Assembly: GCA_030622545.1 (NCBI GenBank)
Contig: JAUXGA010000008.1
Span: forward strand, 66,321 to 130,320
Source: a bacterium
Lineage (GTDB): Bacteria; Electryoneota; RPQS01; DYHQ01
DNA length: 64,000 bases
Direction of reading: 5' to 3'
How positions within the stretch are numbered: position 1 is the stretch's first letter; each line of letters begins with the position of its first letter. Under the pieces are notes generated by a model. It did not search any database and was not told the DNA's origin. It saw nothing but the letters and a program-made list of their open reading frames with translations. Positions 36,877 to 47,392 of this stretch are shown here, one piece after another. Position numbers and translations under genes: made by a program.

Positions 36877-37419
36877 ATGAAAAAGTGGCTTATACTATTA
36901 CCGGCTGTCGCCTTGACTTTTCTTGGTTGCGGCCTGATTTCAGGGGTTTTTACTATCGATCAAGAATTCGAGGATATTCATAGCAGCTCGGAGGAAGGCC
37001 ATCTCGATGTCTGGGACAAGGTCTTTATCGATTTGAACGATAGTCAGACTTATGAGGATCACAAGGACAAGCTCAAGGGCATCGAAAGCGCTTGCTTGAG
37101 CGCAACTGTAATAAATCATTTGAACCAGGATGTTTCCGGCGAAATCTGGATTGCTTACACGGAATACTTCGAAAAAGACAGCGTAACTAGCGCTGAAGAT
37201 GCAACGCTCATCTTTTCCGGTATCGCGCTGGGTCCGAATGATACACTTTATGTCACCTGTGCTGATATGGCAGATATCCTGACCGATGAGGGTCTGGACG
37301 CACTCGAGGACGCCGTGGAAGTTGGTCAGTTTTGGGCATACGGCTTCGGCAATGAGGATGAGTATGATGTGACCTTTAAGCACAACGTCCTCATACTGGC
37401 CATCGCCGCCGGTTTATAA
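36877..37419 (+). CDS. Lipoprotein, unknown function
   Basis: Lipobox FLGC; 12 nt after previous gene with aggaggt RBS. Confidence 0.6.
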   Translation: MKKWLILLPAVALTFLGCGLISGVFTIDQEFEDIHSSSEEGHLDVWDKVFIDLNDSQTYEDHKDKLKGIESACLSATVINHLNQDVSGEIWIAYTEYFEKDSVTSAEDATLIFSGIALGPNDTLYVTCADMADILTDEGLDALEDAVEVGQFWAYGFGNEDEYDVTFKHNVLILAIAAGL

Positions 37420-37445
37420 GTCTATCGATATACTCTACAAGCAAA

Positions 37446-37475
37446 AAAGCCGAAGGTTTTTTCCTTCGGCTTTTT
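37446..37475. terminator. Bidirectional terminator between convergent genes
   Basis: AAAGCCGAAGG...CCTTCGGCTTT with A/T flanks. Confidence 0.85.
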
Positions 37476-37518
37476 CTACGATTCCGATTCTGTTCTATCG
37501 AATCGGTTCCCTTATCTA

Positions 37519-38259
37519 TTATCGTCCTTCCACATGCAAAATCTTTGTTTTCCGGTTCAGCGTTCTCAGAATCAGATATATCACGACAGCTAACCCAAGC
37601 AGAATTCTCCAATGGAAATCCAAATCAAATCTGCGTTCATGAAGAAGATTGCTCACGATATCCAGAAATGCGAATGACGCCACGATGCCAAGCATACCCG
37701 AGTATTCCCGCTTCAAGATCGTTCGAAAAGAAAACGCCAAGTCCGCGGACTGCCAGCGCCTGAAATCAGGCAGAAATGCCGGTGTTGTCTCAGCCCATTG
37801 CAAATAGTCGTCGCCGAATTTCTTGCGCAGGAATTCCTCTTCTGCAAACATAATCCGTTCGTAATACAGCCAAAAGATGAAGACGCATAAAAGGCTCACC
37901 CACCAAACTTGCACAAACAAGGATAGTCCCAACCAGATAAAAAAATTGCCCAAATAGAGCGGATGCCTGACAATCGAATAGATTCCTCCGGTATTCAAAA
38001 CATCCGCTTCCTGCTCATTCACATTTCGCCCCGACGTTCCTTTGGGGACTTGACCAATGGTAAAAATGCGAATCCCTAATCCGACAAAGGATACCGCGAG
38101 ACAAAACAATTCCCACAGTTCTTCATACCGGCTGTCTTGTTCGAGGAATTCGGAGCTTTTCAATCCGACGAGAATGATGCCGAGCATGAGCAGCGGCAGA
38201 TAACTTCTCCATCTGAAAAGCCAATTCCCCGTTCTTTCGAATTCTTCCCGTAGAGCCAT
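37519..38259 (-). CDS. Isoprenylcysteine carboxyl methyltransferase (ICMT)/PEMT family membrane protein
   Basis: GGIYSIVRHPLYLGNFFIWLGLSLF...YYERIMFAEEEFLRKKFGDDYLQWAETTPAFLP. Confidence 0.82.
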   Translation of the reverse strand: MALREEFERTGNWLFRWRSYLPLLMLGIILVGLKSSEFLEQDSRYEELWELFCLAVSFVGLGIRIFTIGQVPKGTSGRNVNEQEADVLNTGGIYSIVRHPLYLGNFFIWLGLSLFVQVWWVSLLCVFIFWLYYERIMFAEEEFLRKKFGDDYLQWAETTPAFLPDFRRWQSADLAFSFRTILKREYSGMLGIVASFAFLDIVSNLLHERRFDLDFHWRILLGLAVVIYLILRTLNRKTKILHVEGR

Positions 38260-38294
38260 TTGTATCTCTTAAAAATATCGCGTTCTGTATCAAT

Positions 38295-38335
38295 AAGAGC
38301 CGAGGATTTTTTATCTCTCGGCTCTTCTATTTTTC
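38295..38335. terminator. Terminator-like hairpin downstream of nuoN
   Basis: AAGAGCCGAG...CTCGGCTCTT. Confidence 0.5.
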
Positions 38336-38358
38336 CGCAGCTTTAAACATCTATTTTG

Positions 38359-39798
38359 TTACGGCGCGACTAATTTAAACGCTTCGCCGGCGATGGCGAT
38401 AATTGGTGACCAGTAAACGCCCATCACGACGATAGGGACGACCAGAAACAAGAGGAGAAGTTTTGTCCCGACTCCTTCAGGGATGGGTTCGGATTTCAGC
38501 GGGTCGCGCAGGAACATCTCGCGGACAATCTTGACATAATACCAAAGCGACACGCCGCTGTTTAAAATCCCGATGATTGCCAGAGGAATCATATGCTGCT
38601 GAATCAGCGCGGCAAACAAGTAAAACTTACCGATGAATCCCGCGAGAGGCGGCAGACCCACCAGTGAGAAAAGAAAAATCGCAAAGACGACAGCGGTGAA
38701 CGGCGCGCGGTATCCTAAGCCTCGAAAGTCGCGCAATGTTTCACTGCCTTCCTTGCGCGCGACAATATCCACCGCGAAAAAAGCGCCGAAATTCATGAAG
38801 AGATAGACAACAAGGTAGAAGAGAACCGCCTGAAATCCTAAGAAACACGCCGCCGCGAAACCCATCAGAATATATCCGGCGTGCGCAATCGATGAATACG
38901 CGAGCAGGCGTTTCAGGTTCTGCTGACGAATCGCCGCTAAATTCCCCAGTGTCATCGTCGCGGCGCTGGCGAGCGTGAACATCACCGGCCAGTCCCAGCC
39001 CGCTTCCCAACCTTCGGGAAGCAACGTCACCGTCAGACGAAGCAGTGCAGCGAGTCCGGCCGCTTTCGGTGCGACGGAGAAGAAAGCCGTTATCGGCGTT
39101 GGCGCGCCTTCGTAAACATCCGGGCACCAGAAGTGAAACGGCACCATCGCTATTTTGTAGCCCAGCCCGGCCATGATAAAGAGCATCGCAAGGAAAAGCG
39201 TTATCGGCGATGTGCTTTCCTGCAGGAAATGATTTCGAATCATTTCGAAATCCGTCGAGCCGGTCAATCCATAGAGCAGCGACATTCCGAAAAGCATGAC
39301 GCCAGTGGAAACCGCTCCGTACAGGACATATTTCAGCGCGGCTTCTCCCGACGAGCGTTTGCCTCGATACACCCCCGCCAGAATATAGCTGGGAATCGAG
39401 ACCATTTCAATCGCTAAAAACAGGAGAATTAAATCGTGCGCACCCGAGAGCAGCGACATCCCCAAAGCGGAACCGACTAAAAGTAAGTAGTATTCCGCGT
39501 CGGTTTTGAAGGTGAAGAGGCTGAAAAGCACCGCCACCATCGTCGCCAAACAGAAAAAAACCTTGAAGAACAGCGCGAACGGATCATGCGCGTAAGTCGC
39601 AAAGATGGTCTGTGACGTTCCCGGCCAAGCGGATATGGCGGCGATAGCCGCCGCGCCTAAAATCACAAGCGCAACAATTCCCGCGCCGCGCCGCAAAGGC
39701 CGAATGACGTCGACAATCATCAGCACCACAAAGCCGATAATCAAAATCAGCTCGGGTGAAAAGTAGACAAGATGCGTGAGTGGAAATGGCATAGTCAA
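38359..39798 (-). CDS. nuoN: NADH-quinone oxidoreductase subunit N
   Basis: Proton-pump antiporter-like subunit; YVLYGAVSTGVMLFGMSLLYGLTGST, KIAMVPFHFWCPDVYEGAPTPITAF. Confidence 0.92.
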   Translation of the reverse strand: MTMPFPLTHLVYFSPELILIIGFVVLMIVDVIRPLRRGAGIVALVILGAAAIAAISAWPGTSQTIFATYAHDPFALFFKVFFCLATMVAVLFSLFTFKTDAEYYLLLVGSALGMSLLSGAHDLILLFLAIEMVSIPSYILAGVYRGKRSSGEAALKYVLYGAVSTGVMLFGMSLLYGLTGSTDFEMIRNHFLQESTSPITLFLAMLFIMAGLGYKIAMVPFHFWCPDVYEGAPTPITAFFSVAPKAAGLAALLRLTVTLLPEGWEAGWDWPVMFTLASAATMTLGNLAAIRQQNLKRLLAYSSIAHAGYILMGFAAACFLGFQAVLFYLVVYLFMNFGAFFAVDIVARKEGSETLRDFRGLGYRAPFTAVVFAIFLFSLVGLPPLAGFIGKFYLFAALIQQHMIPLAIIGILNSGVSLWYYVKIVREMFLRDPLKSEPIPEGVGTKLLLLFLVVPIVVMGVYWSPIIAIAGEAFKLVAP

Positions 39799-39809
39799 GT
39801 ATTTAAAAT

Positions 39810-40304
39810 TTACTTCTCGCCGGTTTCACTGTGCGAGAAACGAAACTTTGAAATATCTGGATAAGTAACTTTGACGTTTGTCCGTTCGAAAACCAAGCGC
39901 GAGGCTTCCTCTCCCGGATAGTTACCAAAGACTTTGACACTTTTAATCCCGGAGTTCGCAATCATCCGCGCGCAAATCGTACAGGGAAAGACCGTGACGT
40001 AAATGTCAGCGCCGTCAACAGAAATGCCGTGACGGGCAGCTTGTAGGAGCGCATTCTGTTCGGCATGGAGGCAGTAGCAAAGTTCGAGGCGCTGACCGGA
40101 AGGAATATTGAGTTTGTCGCGCTCGCAGCCACCTAAATCTTCCGGGTGCGGATGACCTGCCGGTGGTCCGTTGTAGCCCGTGCACAGAATCTGATTATTC
40201 TTGACAATGAGCGCGCCGACTTTGCGGCGCAGGCAAACCGAACGCTCTTTGATGAGCTGCGCGATGCCGTAGAAATATTCGTCCCAGGAAATGCGGTCGG
40301 TCAT
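39810..40304 (-). CDS. dCMP deaminase / ComEB-like cytidine deaminase family
   Basis: CHAEQNALLQAA and TVFPCTICARMI zinc-binding motifs; start taken at MTDRISWDEYF. Confidence 0.9.
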   Translation of the reverse strand: MTDRISWDEYFYGIAQLIKERSVCLRRKVGALIVKNNQILCTGYNGPPAGHPHPEDLGGCERDKLNIPSGQRLELCYCLHAEQNALLQAARHGISVDGADIYVTVFPCTICARMIANSGIKSVKVFGNYPGEEASRLVFERTNVKVTYPDISKFRFSHSETGEK

Positions 40305-40365
40305 GTTATTTATCGTCCGTCGGAATCTCGCCATTGCGCGTCTGGAGACACACAACGGCGAATGA

Positions 40366-41937
40366 TTACATCCCCGCTGCACGCGCGCCGAGCATGACGA
40401 CTTCGTTCAAGTAGTTCAAGGTAGCGTCCATCATGTGCAGGACGGGTTGCGGAAAGACGCCGAGGAAAATGATAATCGCGGCCAGTGGAATCAGCGTAAA
40501 CAACTCGCGGCCATTAATATCCGACAACGTTTTCCAACGGTCAGGCAGCGTGCCGAGGAACATGCGTTGAATCGCCCAGAGAATATAGCCTGCTGTAATA
40601 ATAATCCCGAAAACGGAAATAATCGTGAATGTCTGCCACGTGGGGAAGGCACCGACGAACGAAAGCGCTTCGGAAATAAACGCCGATAATCCCGGCAGAC
40701 CCATCGCCGCGAAAAATGCCAGCGCAAAAATACCGCTGTAAACCGGCATCTGATTCGCCAATCCGCCAAAGCCAAGCTTGCCCCGCAGTTCCACTTCCGG
40801 ATAATCTTTGGGATAGACGAGGAAACGGTGATGCGCGCGGTCGTAAATCACTCCGACGAGCAAAAAGAGCATGGCTGTCACGCATCCATGATTGAACATC
40901 TGGAACACCGCGCCGTTGATGCCTGCCGGTGTAAAGCTCGCCATTCCCAGCATGACGATTCCCATGTGCGAAATCGAGCTGTACGCGACCAGCTTCTTTA
41001 AGTCTTTCTGCGCCAGCGCGCAGAATGCTCCATAGATGATATTCACCATCCCCATGAACGCAATGAACCACGCGAATTGCATCGTCGTATCGGGCAGCAT
41101 CGGGTAGCTGATGCGCAGGATGCCGTAGGTTCCCATCTTCAACAAAACTCCGGCCAGAATCACGGAAATCGCCGTCGGAGCTTCGACGTGTGCGTCCGGA
41201 AGCCACGTATGGAAGGGGACCATCGGAATCTTAATCGCGAATCCGATAAAGAGTCCGAAGAACATCAGCGTGCGAACGGTGCCGCCTTTAAGCCAATCTC
41301 CCTGCAGACCCTGATTCATCATGTCCAGCATGTTGAAGGTGTGAGCGCCGGTGACAGGGTCGCGGGTGTTCAAGTAGAACGCGATTATCACCAGCAACAT
41401 CAGCAGCGACCCGAAGAAGGTATAGAGGAAGAACTTTATCGCTGCATATTCCCGCCGCGGGCCGCCCCAGACACCGATGAGGAAATACATCGGCAGAAGC
41501 ATAATCTCCCAGAAGACATAAAAGAGGAAGAAATCGAGAGCGACAAAGGTTCCTATCATGCCCGCTTCCAACAGGAGAAACATGATAAAGTAACCCTTGA
41601 CCGCTTTCGTGATGCCCCACGATGCGAAAATGCACAGGAAACAGAGGAGTGCTGTCAGCCCTATCATCGGCATCGAGAGTCCGTCCGCACCGACGAAATA
41701 CTCGATATTGAACGCGGGAATCCATGATACATGATCAATGAATTGAAAACCGCCTTCCTGATTGATTCCTGTCTTCGATGGATCGAAATTCACCCAGGTG
41801 ACAGCGCCGATAATCAGCACCAATCCCGTGAAAAAAGCCGACGTCCATCGGATCAGATTGTGCCGGTCACGCGGAATAAAGAGAAGAATCACGATGCCAA
41901 CCACCGGCAAAAAAGTCATGTAAGTTAGAGGACTCAT
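40366..41937 (-). CDS. nuoM: NADH-quinone oxidoreductase subunit M
   Basis: GPRREYAAIKFFLYTFFGSLLML, KIPMVPFHTWLPDAHVEAPTAISVILAGVLLKMGTYGI. Confidence 0.95.
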   Translation of the reverse strand: MSPLTYMTFLPVVGIVILLFIPRDRHNLIRWTSAFFTGLVLIIGAVTWVNFDPSKTGINQEGGFQFIDHVSWIPAFNIEYFVGADGLSMPMIGLTALLCFLCIFASWGITKAVKGYFIMFLLLEAGMIGTFVALDFFLFYVFWEIMLLPMYFLIGVWGGPRREYAAIKFFLYTFFGSLLMLLVIIAFYLNTRDPVTGAHTFNMLDMMNQGLQGDWLKGGTVRTLMFFGLFIGFAIKIPMVPFHTWLPDAHVEAPTAISVILAGVLLKMGTYGILRISYPMLPDTTMQFAWFIAFMGMVNIIYGAFCALAQKDLKKLVAYSSISHMGIVMLGMASFTPAGINGAVFQMFNHGCVTAMLFLLVGVIYDRAHHRFLVYPKDYPEVELRGKLGFGGLANQMPVYSGIFALAFFAAMGLPGLSAFISEALSFVGAFPTWQTFTIISVFGIIITAGYILWAIQRMFLGTLPDRWKTLSDINGRELFTLIPLAAIIIFLGVFPQPVLHMMDATLNYLNEVVMLGARAAGM

Positions 41938-41961
41938 TTTCGTCGCAACTATTTTAACGAA

Positions 41962-44130
41962 TTAAAAAATTTGAAAGATGAGAACGAGGACAACCACCGC
42001 AGCGGTAATCCACACATAATTCTGGTAGCGCCCAGTCTGAAAACGGCGTGCAATCGCGCCGAATTGATCGATTATCCACGCCGAAAGATTTACCAGACCG
42101 TCAACCACGTGATCATCGAACCAACCCTGAACCGACGCGTAAATCGCCGTTACCTTCGCGGTGTTATCAAGGAATGCGTCGATAATGTATTTATCAATCC
42201 ACGCGAAGATTCGGGCGATGAGGAGCATCAGCGCAATCACAGTCGCGTGATACAATTCGTCAAACCACCATTTATTGAACATACCGCGATAGAGAATCCC
42301 GAGCCGCCTCTGCCACGCCGCCGCCGAAATTTTCCATTTGTAGTACGTCTGATACGCTACGAAAATTCCGGTCAGGGCAGCGATAATGGAAATCACCATC
42401 GCAATAGAGTGCGCGGTATGGTCGTCTCCATGATGCGCCGCTGCCTCGTGGCCGTGCCCTTGCTCGCTAACGATTTCACGATGCGATGCTTCTGTCGTCT
42501 CGTGATGCAAGACAGCTTCTTCTGCTGGAGCGTCAACGTGCTTCTCCGCGATTTCGTCATGCACGACGGCTCCCTGAGGCGCGGCATGAACGACACTTTC
42601 GGGCGCCGGCAGCAATTTCGCAAACCAACCGGACTCCGGTGAAACAGGATTCGGTGAATAGAAAATGAAGATGGAAAGCGTCGCCAGAACAATCAGTGGT
42701 ATGGTCATCGTCTTCGGCGATTCGGGAGTATGCGCCTCCGCTTCCTGAGGTCCTCGGAATTTCCCAAAGAACGTCAGGAATATCAGGCGAAACATATAGA
42801 ACGCCGTCAAAATCGCCGCGCCGAATCCAAACACAGGAAGGATAAACCATGCCGGATTCTCGATGGCGTACTGCAGCACGCCTCCCAGAATCGCATCTTT
42901 CGAGAGGAAACCGGATGTCAATGGAATCCCGGAAAGCGCCAATGTCGCGATGAGCATCGTCCAAAATGTGATGGGCAGTTTGCTTCTGAGCCCTCCCATG
43001 TTCCGCATATCCTGCGGCTCGGTCTTATGATCACCGATATGATGCAGTCCATGTTGCATCGCGTGAATGACGGAACCGGAACAAAGGAAGAGGCAAGCTT
43101 TGAACATCGCGTGCGTGGTCAGATGGAAAAAGCCTGCTGTGTACGCTCCCACGCCGATGCCCATAACCATATAGCCAAGCTGCGAAATTGTGGAGTAAGC
43201 CAGTACGCGCTTAATGTCATTTTGAGCCACGGCAATCGTCGCTGCAAGCAAAGCGGTAAAGCCTCCGAACAAAGCGATAATCACAGCCGCGTCCGGCGTC
43301 AGCATCGGAAAGATACGCGCCGTCATGTAAACTCCGGCAGCCACCATCGTCGCCGCGTGAATCAGCGCGCTGACAGGCGTAGGACCTTCCATCGCATCCG
43401 GCAGCCAGACGTGGAGAGGGAATTGTGCTGATTTTCCGATGGCTCCGGCGAAAAGGCAAAGGCTGGCGATGGTGAGCATTGAACCAGAGAGTTTCCCTGC
43501 GGCGACGCCTTCAAAGACTCCCGAAAGCGTCGTCGTTCCGGTGTAGGTCAGGATAATCAAAATCCCGATAAAGAAACCGAAGTCGCCAATCCGGTTCGTG
43601 ATGAAGGCTTTTTTGCCCGCATCGGCCGCGGAATCCTTCTCGTACCAGAACCCGATTAAAAGGTAAGAACAAAGCCCGACAAGCTCCCATCCGACATAAA
43701 TAAGGATGAGACTATCAGCCATGACCAGTTCCATCATCGAGAAGCTGAAGAGTGACAGAAAGGCGAAGAAGCGGCTGTAGCGCGGGTCCCCCTTCATGTA
43801 ACCCACGCTGTAGAGGTGAACGAAGGCCGAAACAATCGTCACCACCATCAGCATCACAATACACATATTATCCAGATTGATGCCTGCATCAATATGGAAC
43901 GGCCCGAGTTCGATCCAGCGCGCGCTCCAGTGATAGGATAAATCTGGATCCCCGCTGGCCAGCATGCGGGTGACGAAGAGGTAGGTCGAGATGCCGAGCC
44001 CTGCGAAAATCGCCGAAAGACTCACCCAATCTCCTCCACGGGGCAGGCGTTTCCCGATGAAGATTTGAACGGCGAAAGCCGCCAGCGGGAGAAGAAGAAC
44101 AATTATCGCAAGAAGAATTTCAGTTGGCAT
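41962..44130 (-). CDS. nuoL: NADH-quinone oxidoreductase subunit L
   Basis: GWELVGLCSYLLIGFWYEKDSAADAGKKAFITNRIGDFGFFIGI, SAQFPLHVWLPDAMEGPTPVSALIHAATMVAAGVY. Confidence 0.95.
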   Translation of the reverse strand: MPTEILLAIIVLLLPLAAFAVQIFIGKRLPRGGDWVSLSAIFAGLGISTYLFVTRMLASGDPDLSYHWSARWIELGPFHIDAGINLDNMCIVMLMVVTIVSAFVHLYSVGYMKGDPRYSRFFAFLSLFSFSMMELVMADSLILIYVGWELVGLCSYLLIGFWYEKDSAADAGKKAFITNRIGDFGFFIGILIILTYTGTTTLSGVFEGVAAGKLSGSMLTIASLCLFAGAIGKSAQFPLHVWLPDAMEGPTPVSALIHAATMVAAGVYMTARIFPMLTPDAAVIIALFGGFTALLAATIAVAQNDIKRVLAYSTISQLGYMVMGIGVGAYTAGFFHLTTHAMFKACLFLCSGSVIHAMQHGLHHIGDHKTEPQDMRNMGGLRSKLPITFWTMLIATLALSGIPLTSGFLSKDAILGGVLQYAIENPAWFILPVFGFGAAILTAFYMFRLIFLTFFGKFRGPQEAEAHTPESPKTMTIPLIVLATLSIFIFYSPNPVSPESGWFAKLLPAPESVVHAAPQGAVVHDEIAEKHVDAPAEEAVLHHETTEASHREIVSEQGHGHEAAAHHGDDHTAHSIAMVISIIAALTGIFVAYQTYYKWKISAAAWQRRLGILYRGMFNKWWFDELYHATVIALMLLIARIFAWIDKYIIDAFLDNTAKVTAIYASVQGWFDDHVVDGLVNLSAWIIDQFGAIARRFQTGRYQNYVWITAAVVVLVLIFQIF

Positions 44131-44168
44131 AAGCGCTTATAAGTCAGCTATCAACAATCAAAGAAATA

Positions 44169-44996
44169 TCAAGAAATCAGGGACCTTAGAGGATATCCTC
44201 CGAAAGTCATAAGAAGTTTTTCCAAATGGATCGCCGTGCGCGAAAGACCTAAATAATGCCGCAACCGAGCGATTTGAGAAATCGTCTTAACACGGGGTTG
44301 TTCCGGGTCAAGCTCCCAAGGGTGAAGGTAAAAGACGAACGGCCGACCTTTCTTTAGAATTCGCCGCACTCCCGCCCGAAAAAGACCGCCGGGAAGAATG
44401 CGAAAATAACCTCCGCCTCCCCACGGCAAATGCCGCCCGGCCATCACCAGCGATGATACCAGAATTTCATGTAGGCCGCAGTCCCACTGAAAAACCCATT
44501 TACCTTTCACATCCGCCGGGACCGGCGTATAGCGATCATGAAGCACTGTGGGAAAAAGGCTCGAACTGTAAATAAATCCTTCCTCGGCGAGAATTTCCGG
44601 CACCCACACGGGATAATTAAAACTGGGTGCCCGAAATCCAATCACATCTTTGCCAATAATTCCCGTTAAGATGTCCCGTGAGCGGCGCAAATCATCTCGA
44701 AAATTCGTCGGCCCAAGATGACTAGGCAACTGGTGCCCGTAACCGTGGCAGGCAATTTCATGTCCCGCTGCTGCAATGCGTTTGACAAGATCCGGATGTC
44801 GCTCGGCAATCCATCCTAAAACGAAAAAGGTTGCGCTCGCCTGTGATTTTTCAAGGAAACCCAGGATTTGGTCAATCGGTTTCTCTAAACGAATCTCGAG
44901 TGTATCCCAGACCTCTGGGGCAAAAGCAGGACGTAAATTCTCGACCTGAAACCATGCTTCGACATCAAAACTGATAAAGACCTTGGCATTGCTCAC
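44169..44996 (-). CDS. Polysaccharide deacetylase with DUF3473-type C-terminus
   Basis: SFDVEAWFQVENL, SATFFVLGWIAERHPDLVKRIAAAGHEIACHGYGHQ, FYLHPWELDPEQPR...RLRHYLGLSRTAIHLEKLL. Confidence 0.88.
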   Translation of the reverse strand: MSNAKVFISFDVEAWFQVENLRPAFAPEVWDTLEIRLEKPIDQILGFLEKSQASATFFVLGWIAERHPDLVKRIAAAGHEIACHGYGHQLPSHLGPTNFRDDLRRSRDILTGIIGKDVIGFRAPSFNYPVWVPEILAEEGFIYSSSLFPTVLHDRYTPVPADVKGKWVFQWDCGLHEILVSSLVMAGRHLPWGGGGYFRILPGGLFRAGVRRILKKGRPFVFYLHPWELDPEQPRVKTISQIARLRHYLGLSRTAIHLEKLLMTFGGYPLRSLIS

Positions 44997-45181
44997 AAAA
45001 GTTCTTTCCTCCTGGAACCAAGCCAGGGTTCAGAGCTGAACCCGGAATTCTGCCTGCAAAATGCAGACAGATCGCTTGCCGAGTAGTCGGCCAGTGTCAC
45101 AGAAAGAACTTTATTCACAATTGCTTTTGGATTTCTTTTTGTGTAATTTATCTTATCATTTAAAAAAGGATGCCCAAAACC

Positions 45182-45844
45182 ATGCATGTAACCGGTCAGA
45201 ATTCTGAGAAGCAACGCCATTACTGGGATCGAACCGCTGAAGATTTCGATTCCATCTATACGAAGCAGAAATCCAAGTTTGCCCGCTGGCTCGATCATAC
45301 TTTCCGAGCAGACATGTTTGGGCGACTCGACTATACCCTGCTCCAATCCGCGCCCATCCAAGGCAGAACTTTCCTGGATGTCGGCTGCGGTACAGGACAC
45401 TACGCGTTGGCCATTGCGCGAGAAGGCGCACAGAAAGTCATCGGGATTGATTTCGCGCCTAACATGATTCAAAGAGCCGAACACCTTATCGCCGAAGCGG
45501 GAATGGATCATATTTGTGAATTCCGGGTCCAAACGATCGAAGATATCCCTGAAAACGAGCAATTTGACATCGTTATCGGGATTGGCCTTTTAGACTATTT
45601 CTCTCGCCCCAGCGATTTACTCCGGCGCATACATCAACATGCCCGTGATAAAGTGATTCTTTCTTTCCCCCGATCCAACACGTGGCGAGCACCTGTACGA
45701 AAAGTCCGTTTATCGTTCCGCGGATGCGACGTTTATTTCTACAATGAATCGGATGTCCGCCGATTAATCGAAGAGTCCGGTGGACAGCTTATCGATTTTC
45801 AGATCATCGGAAAACTTTTCTGTACAACCTCTCAGCCCGTATAA
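45182..45844 (+). CDS. Class I SAM-dependent methyltransferase
   Basis: FLDVGCGTGHYALAIAREGAQKVIGIDFAPNMIQRAEHL. Confidence 0.88.
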   Translation: MHVTGQNSEKQRHYWDRTAEDFDSIYTKQKSKFARWLDHTFRADMFGRLDYTLLQSAPIQGRTFLDVGCGTGHYALAIAREGAQKVIGIDFAPNMIQRAEHLIAEAGMDHICEFRVQTIEDIPENEQFDIVIGIGLLDYFSRPSDLLRRIHQHARDKVILSFPRSNTWRAPVRKVRLSFRGCDVYFYNESDVRRLIEESGGQLIDFQIIGKLFCTTSQPV

Positions 45845-45909
45845 GTCTTCCCAAAATCCGAACCTCCCTAAGGACAGACATCCTCCTTTTCGCCCGAGCT
45901 CGGTCAGCT

Positions 45910-47082
45910 CTATATCCCTTTCGCAGAAGGGTTCCGTTCCGTGCGTTCCCAAATTACCTGACGCCTCCCCCGAAACCATGCAAATATCCCTAAGAGAAGC
46001 GCCACATTCATGATGGTGAAGTGATACGCCAAAATGAAACCCGGCAGCCGCAAATGCAACTCGTTTAGAAGCCCTGTCAAGAGCGCGGCTCCATACCCCA
46101 GAATCTGCAGCCAGAAAACGACTCGATAAAAGGGGATTCCGAAAAGCAGCAGACTTCCTAAGAGAATCATCAGGAGAAAGAAGGGAGAGAGCCACCGCAG
46201 AACCTTGTGCGAGAAAAAAGCGTAAGCCGTCGCTCCAAAACGGGGATGAACCATGTGAATCATCTTCACAAGAGTTTGGAAATTTCCCATCCCAAGCCGA
46301 ATACGGCGGCGAAATTCCTCTCTTAGGGAAGCCCCGGTTTCCTCGTAGGAAAGAGCTGTTGGTTCAAAGAGCACACGTTTTCCCTGTTCCACCACGTGCA
46401 ACAGGGTCACAACATCGTCTAAGCTGCCGTCGTGCGAATACGGGCGAAACAACTCGCGGCGAAGCGCATAAAAACCGCCAAACGCGCCGGTGGTTCCTCC
46501 GAAATTGCTTTCAAGCTGCTTAAGAAAAATTTCATATCTGCGATAAAAATCCTCCCCTTGCACCTCAGCGACACCCGCCGGTGGAATCATATCCATGCGA
46601 CTGCACGCAGCTCCGACACTTGGATCCACAAAATGCCTGACCAGTTTGCGTACCGCTGTTTTGTCAATGAACGTATTCGCATCCGTAAAAAAAAGAATGT
46701 CACCACGAGCTTCCGTCACCAGCCTGTTTAAAACCCCTGTTTTCCCCGTTCGCTGTTCCATTTCAGTCAAGCGAACGCGCGGATCGGGATTGGCTTTCAC
46801 AATTTCAACTGTGCGGTCACTGGAACAATCGGAACCGACCATGACTTCCAGTTTATCCGCCGGATAATCAACCGCGAGGCAGTTTTCAATCTTGGCGGCA
46901 ATCGTCAGTTCTTCATTATAAGCGGGCACCAGAATCGAAATCTTCGGCCATTCGGACGGTTCTTCGGGAGGTTTGTGTGCGCGACCGGCAAACAACAGGA
47001 GACTCAGCGGATAGAAGATATAGGTATGGGCAATACCCGCGAATCCAATCCAGAAAATTATCCCGCCGACAATTTCAAGCAC
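45910..47082 (-). CDS. Glycosyltransferase family 2
   Basis: ISILVPAYNEELTIAAKIENCLAVDYPADKLEVMVGSDCSSDRTVEI, FFTDANTF, RRRIRLGMGNFQTL; C-terminal TMs. Confidence 0.9.
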   Translation of the reverse strand: MLEIVGGIIFWIGFAGIAHTYIFYPLSLLLFAGRAHKPPEEPSEWPKISILVPAYNEELTIAAKIENCLAVDYPADKLEVMVGSDCSSDRTVEIVKANPDPRVRLTEMEQRTGKTGVLNRLVTEARGDILFFTDANTFIDKTAVRKLVRHFVDPSVGAACSRMDMIPPAGVAEVQGEDFYRRYEIFLKQLESNFGGTTGAFGGFYALRRELFRPYSHDGSLDDVVTLLHVVEQGKRVLFEPTALSYEETGASLREEFRRRIRLGMGNFQTLVKMIHMVHPRFGATAYAFFSHKVLRWLSPFFLLMILLGSLLLFGIPFYRVVFWLQILGYGAALLTGLLNELHLRLPGFILAYHFTIMNVALLLGIFAWFRGRRQVIWERTERNPSAKGI

Positions 47083-47086
47083 ACTA

Positions 47087-47392
47087 TTACCCTCGCAGAC
47101 TATCCGCGAGATTCACATCTATCGCTCTCCGCTGGCGATAGAAGTTCAGAATAATCGCTAACGCCACCGCAGCTTCAGACGCAGCGACAACAATAATGAA
47201 AAGAGCGGCGATTTGCCCGTCGAGATTTGTCGTGGTAAATCGGGTGAACGCGACAAAATTCAAGCCGGCGGCGTTAAGAATGAGTTCCACACCCATCAGA
47301 ATCTTCACGAGATTCTTGCTGGTCATAACCGCAATGAGGCCGAGCACGAAAAGAATAACCCCAATCGCCAGATAAATCGTTAGATTATTCAT
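47087..47392 (-). CDS. nuoK: NADH-quinone oxidoreductase subunit K
   Basis: LAVMTSKNLVKILMGVELILNAAGLNFVAF; VVAASEAAVALAIILNFYR. Confidence 0.93.
   Translation of the reverse strand: MNNLTIYLAIGVILFVLGLIAVMTSKNLVKILMGVELILNAAGLNFVAFTRFTTTNLDGQIAALFIIVVAASEAAVALAIILNFYRQRRAIDVNLADSLRG

Noticed and set aside
41077-43431. Plus-strand ORFs of 216-233 aa opposite nuoM and nuoL
   Set aside because: Antisense to highly conserved Nuo subunits; Arg/His/Asp-rich shadow translations.
44993-45562. 189-aa minus-strand ORF overlapping the methyltransferase
   Set aside because: Opposite a clear SAM methyltransferase with motif I; no family-like sequence.
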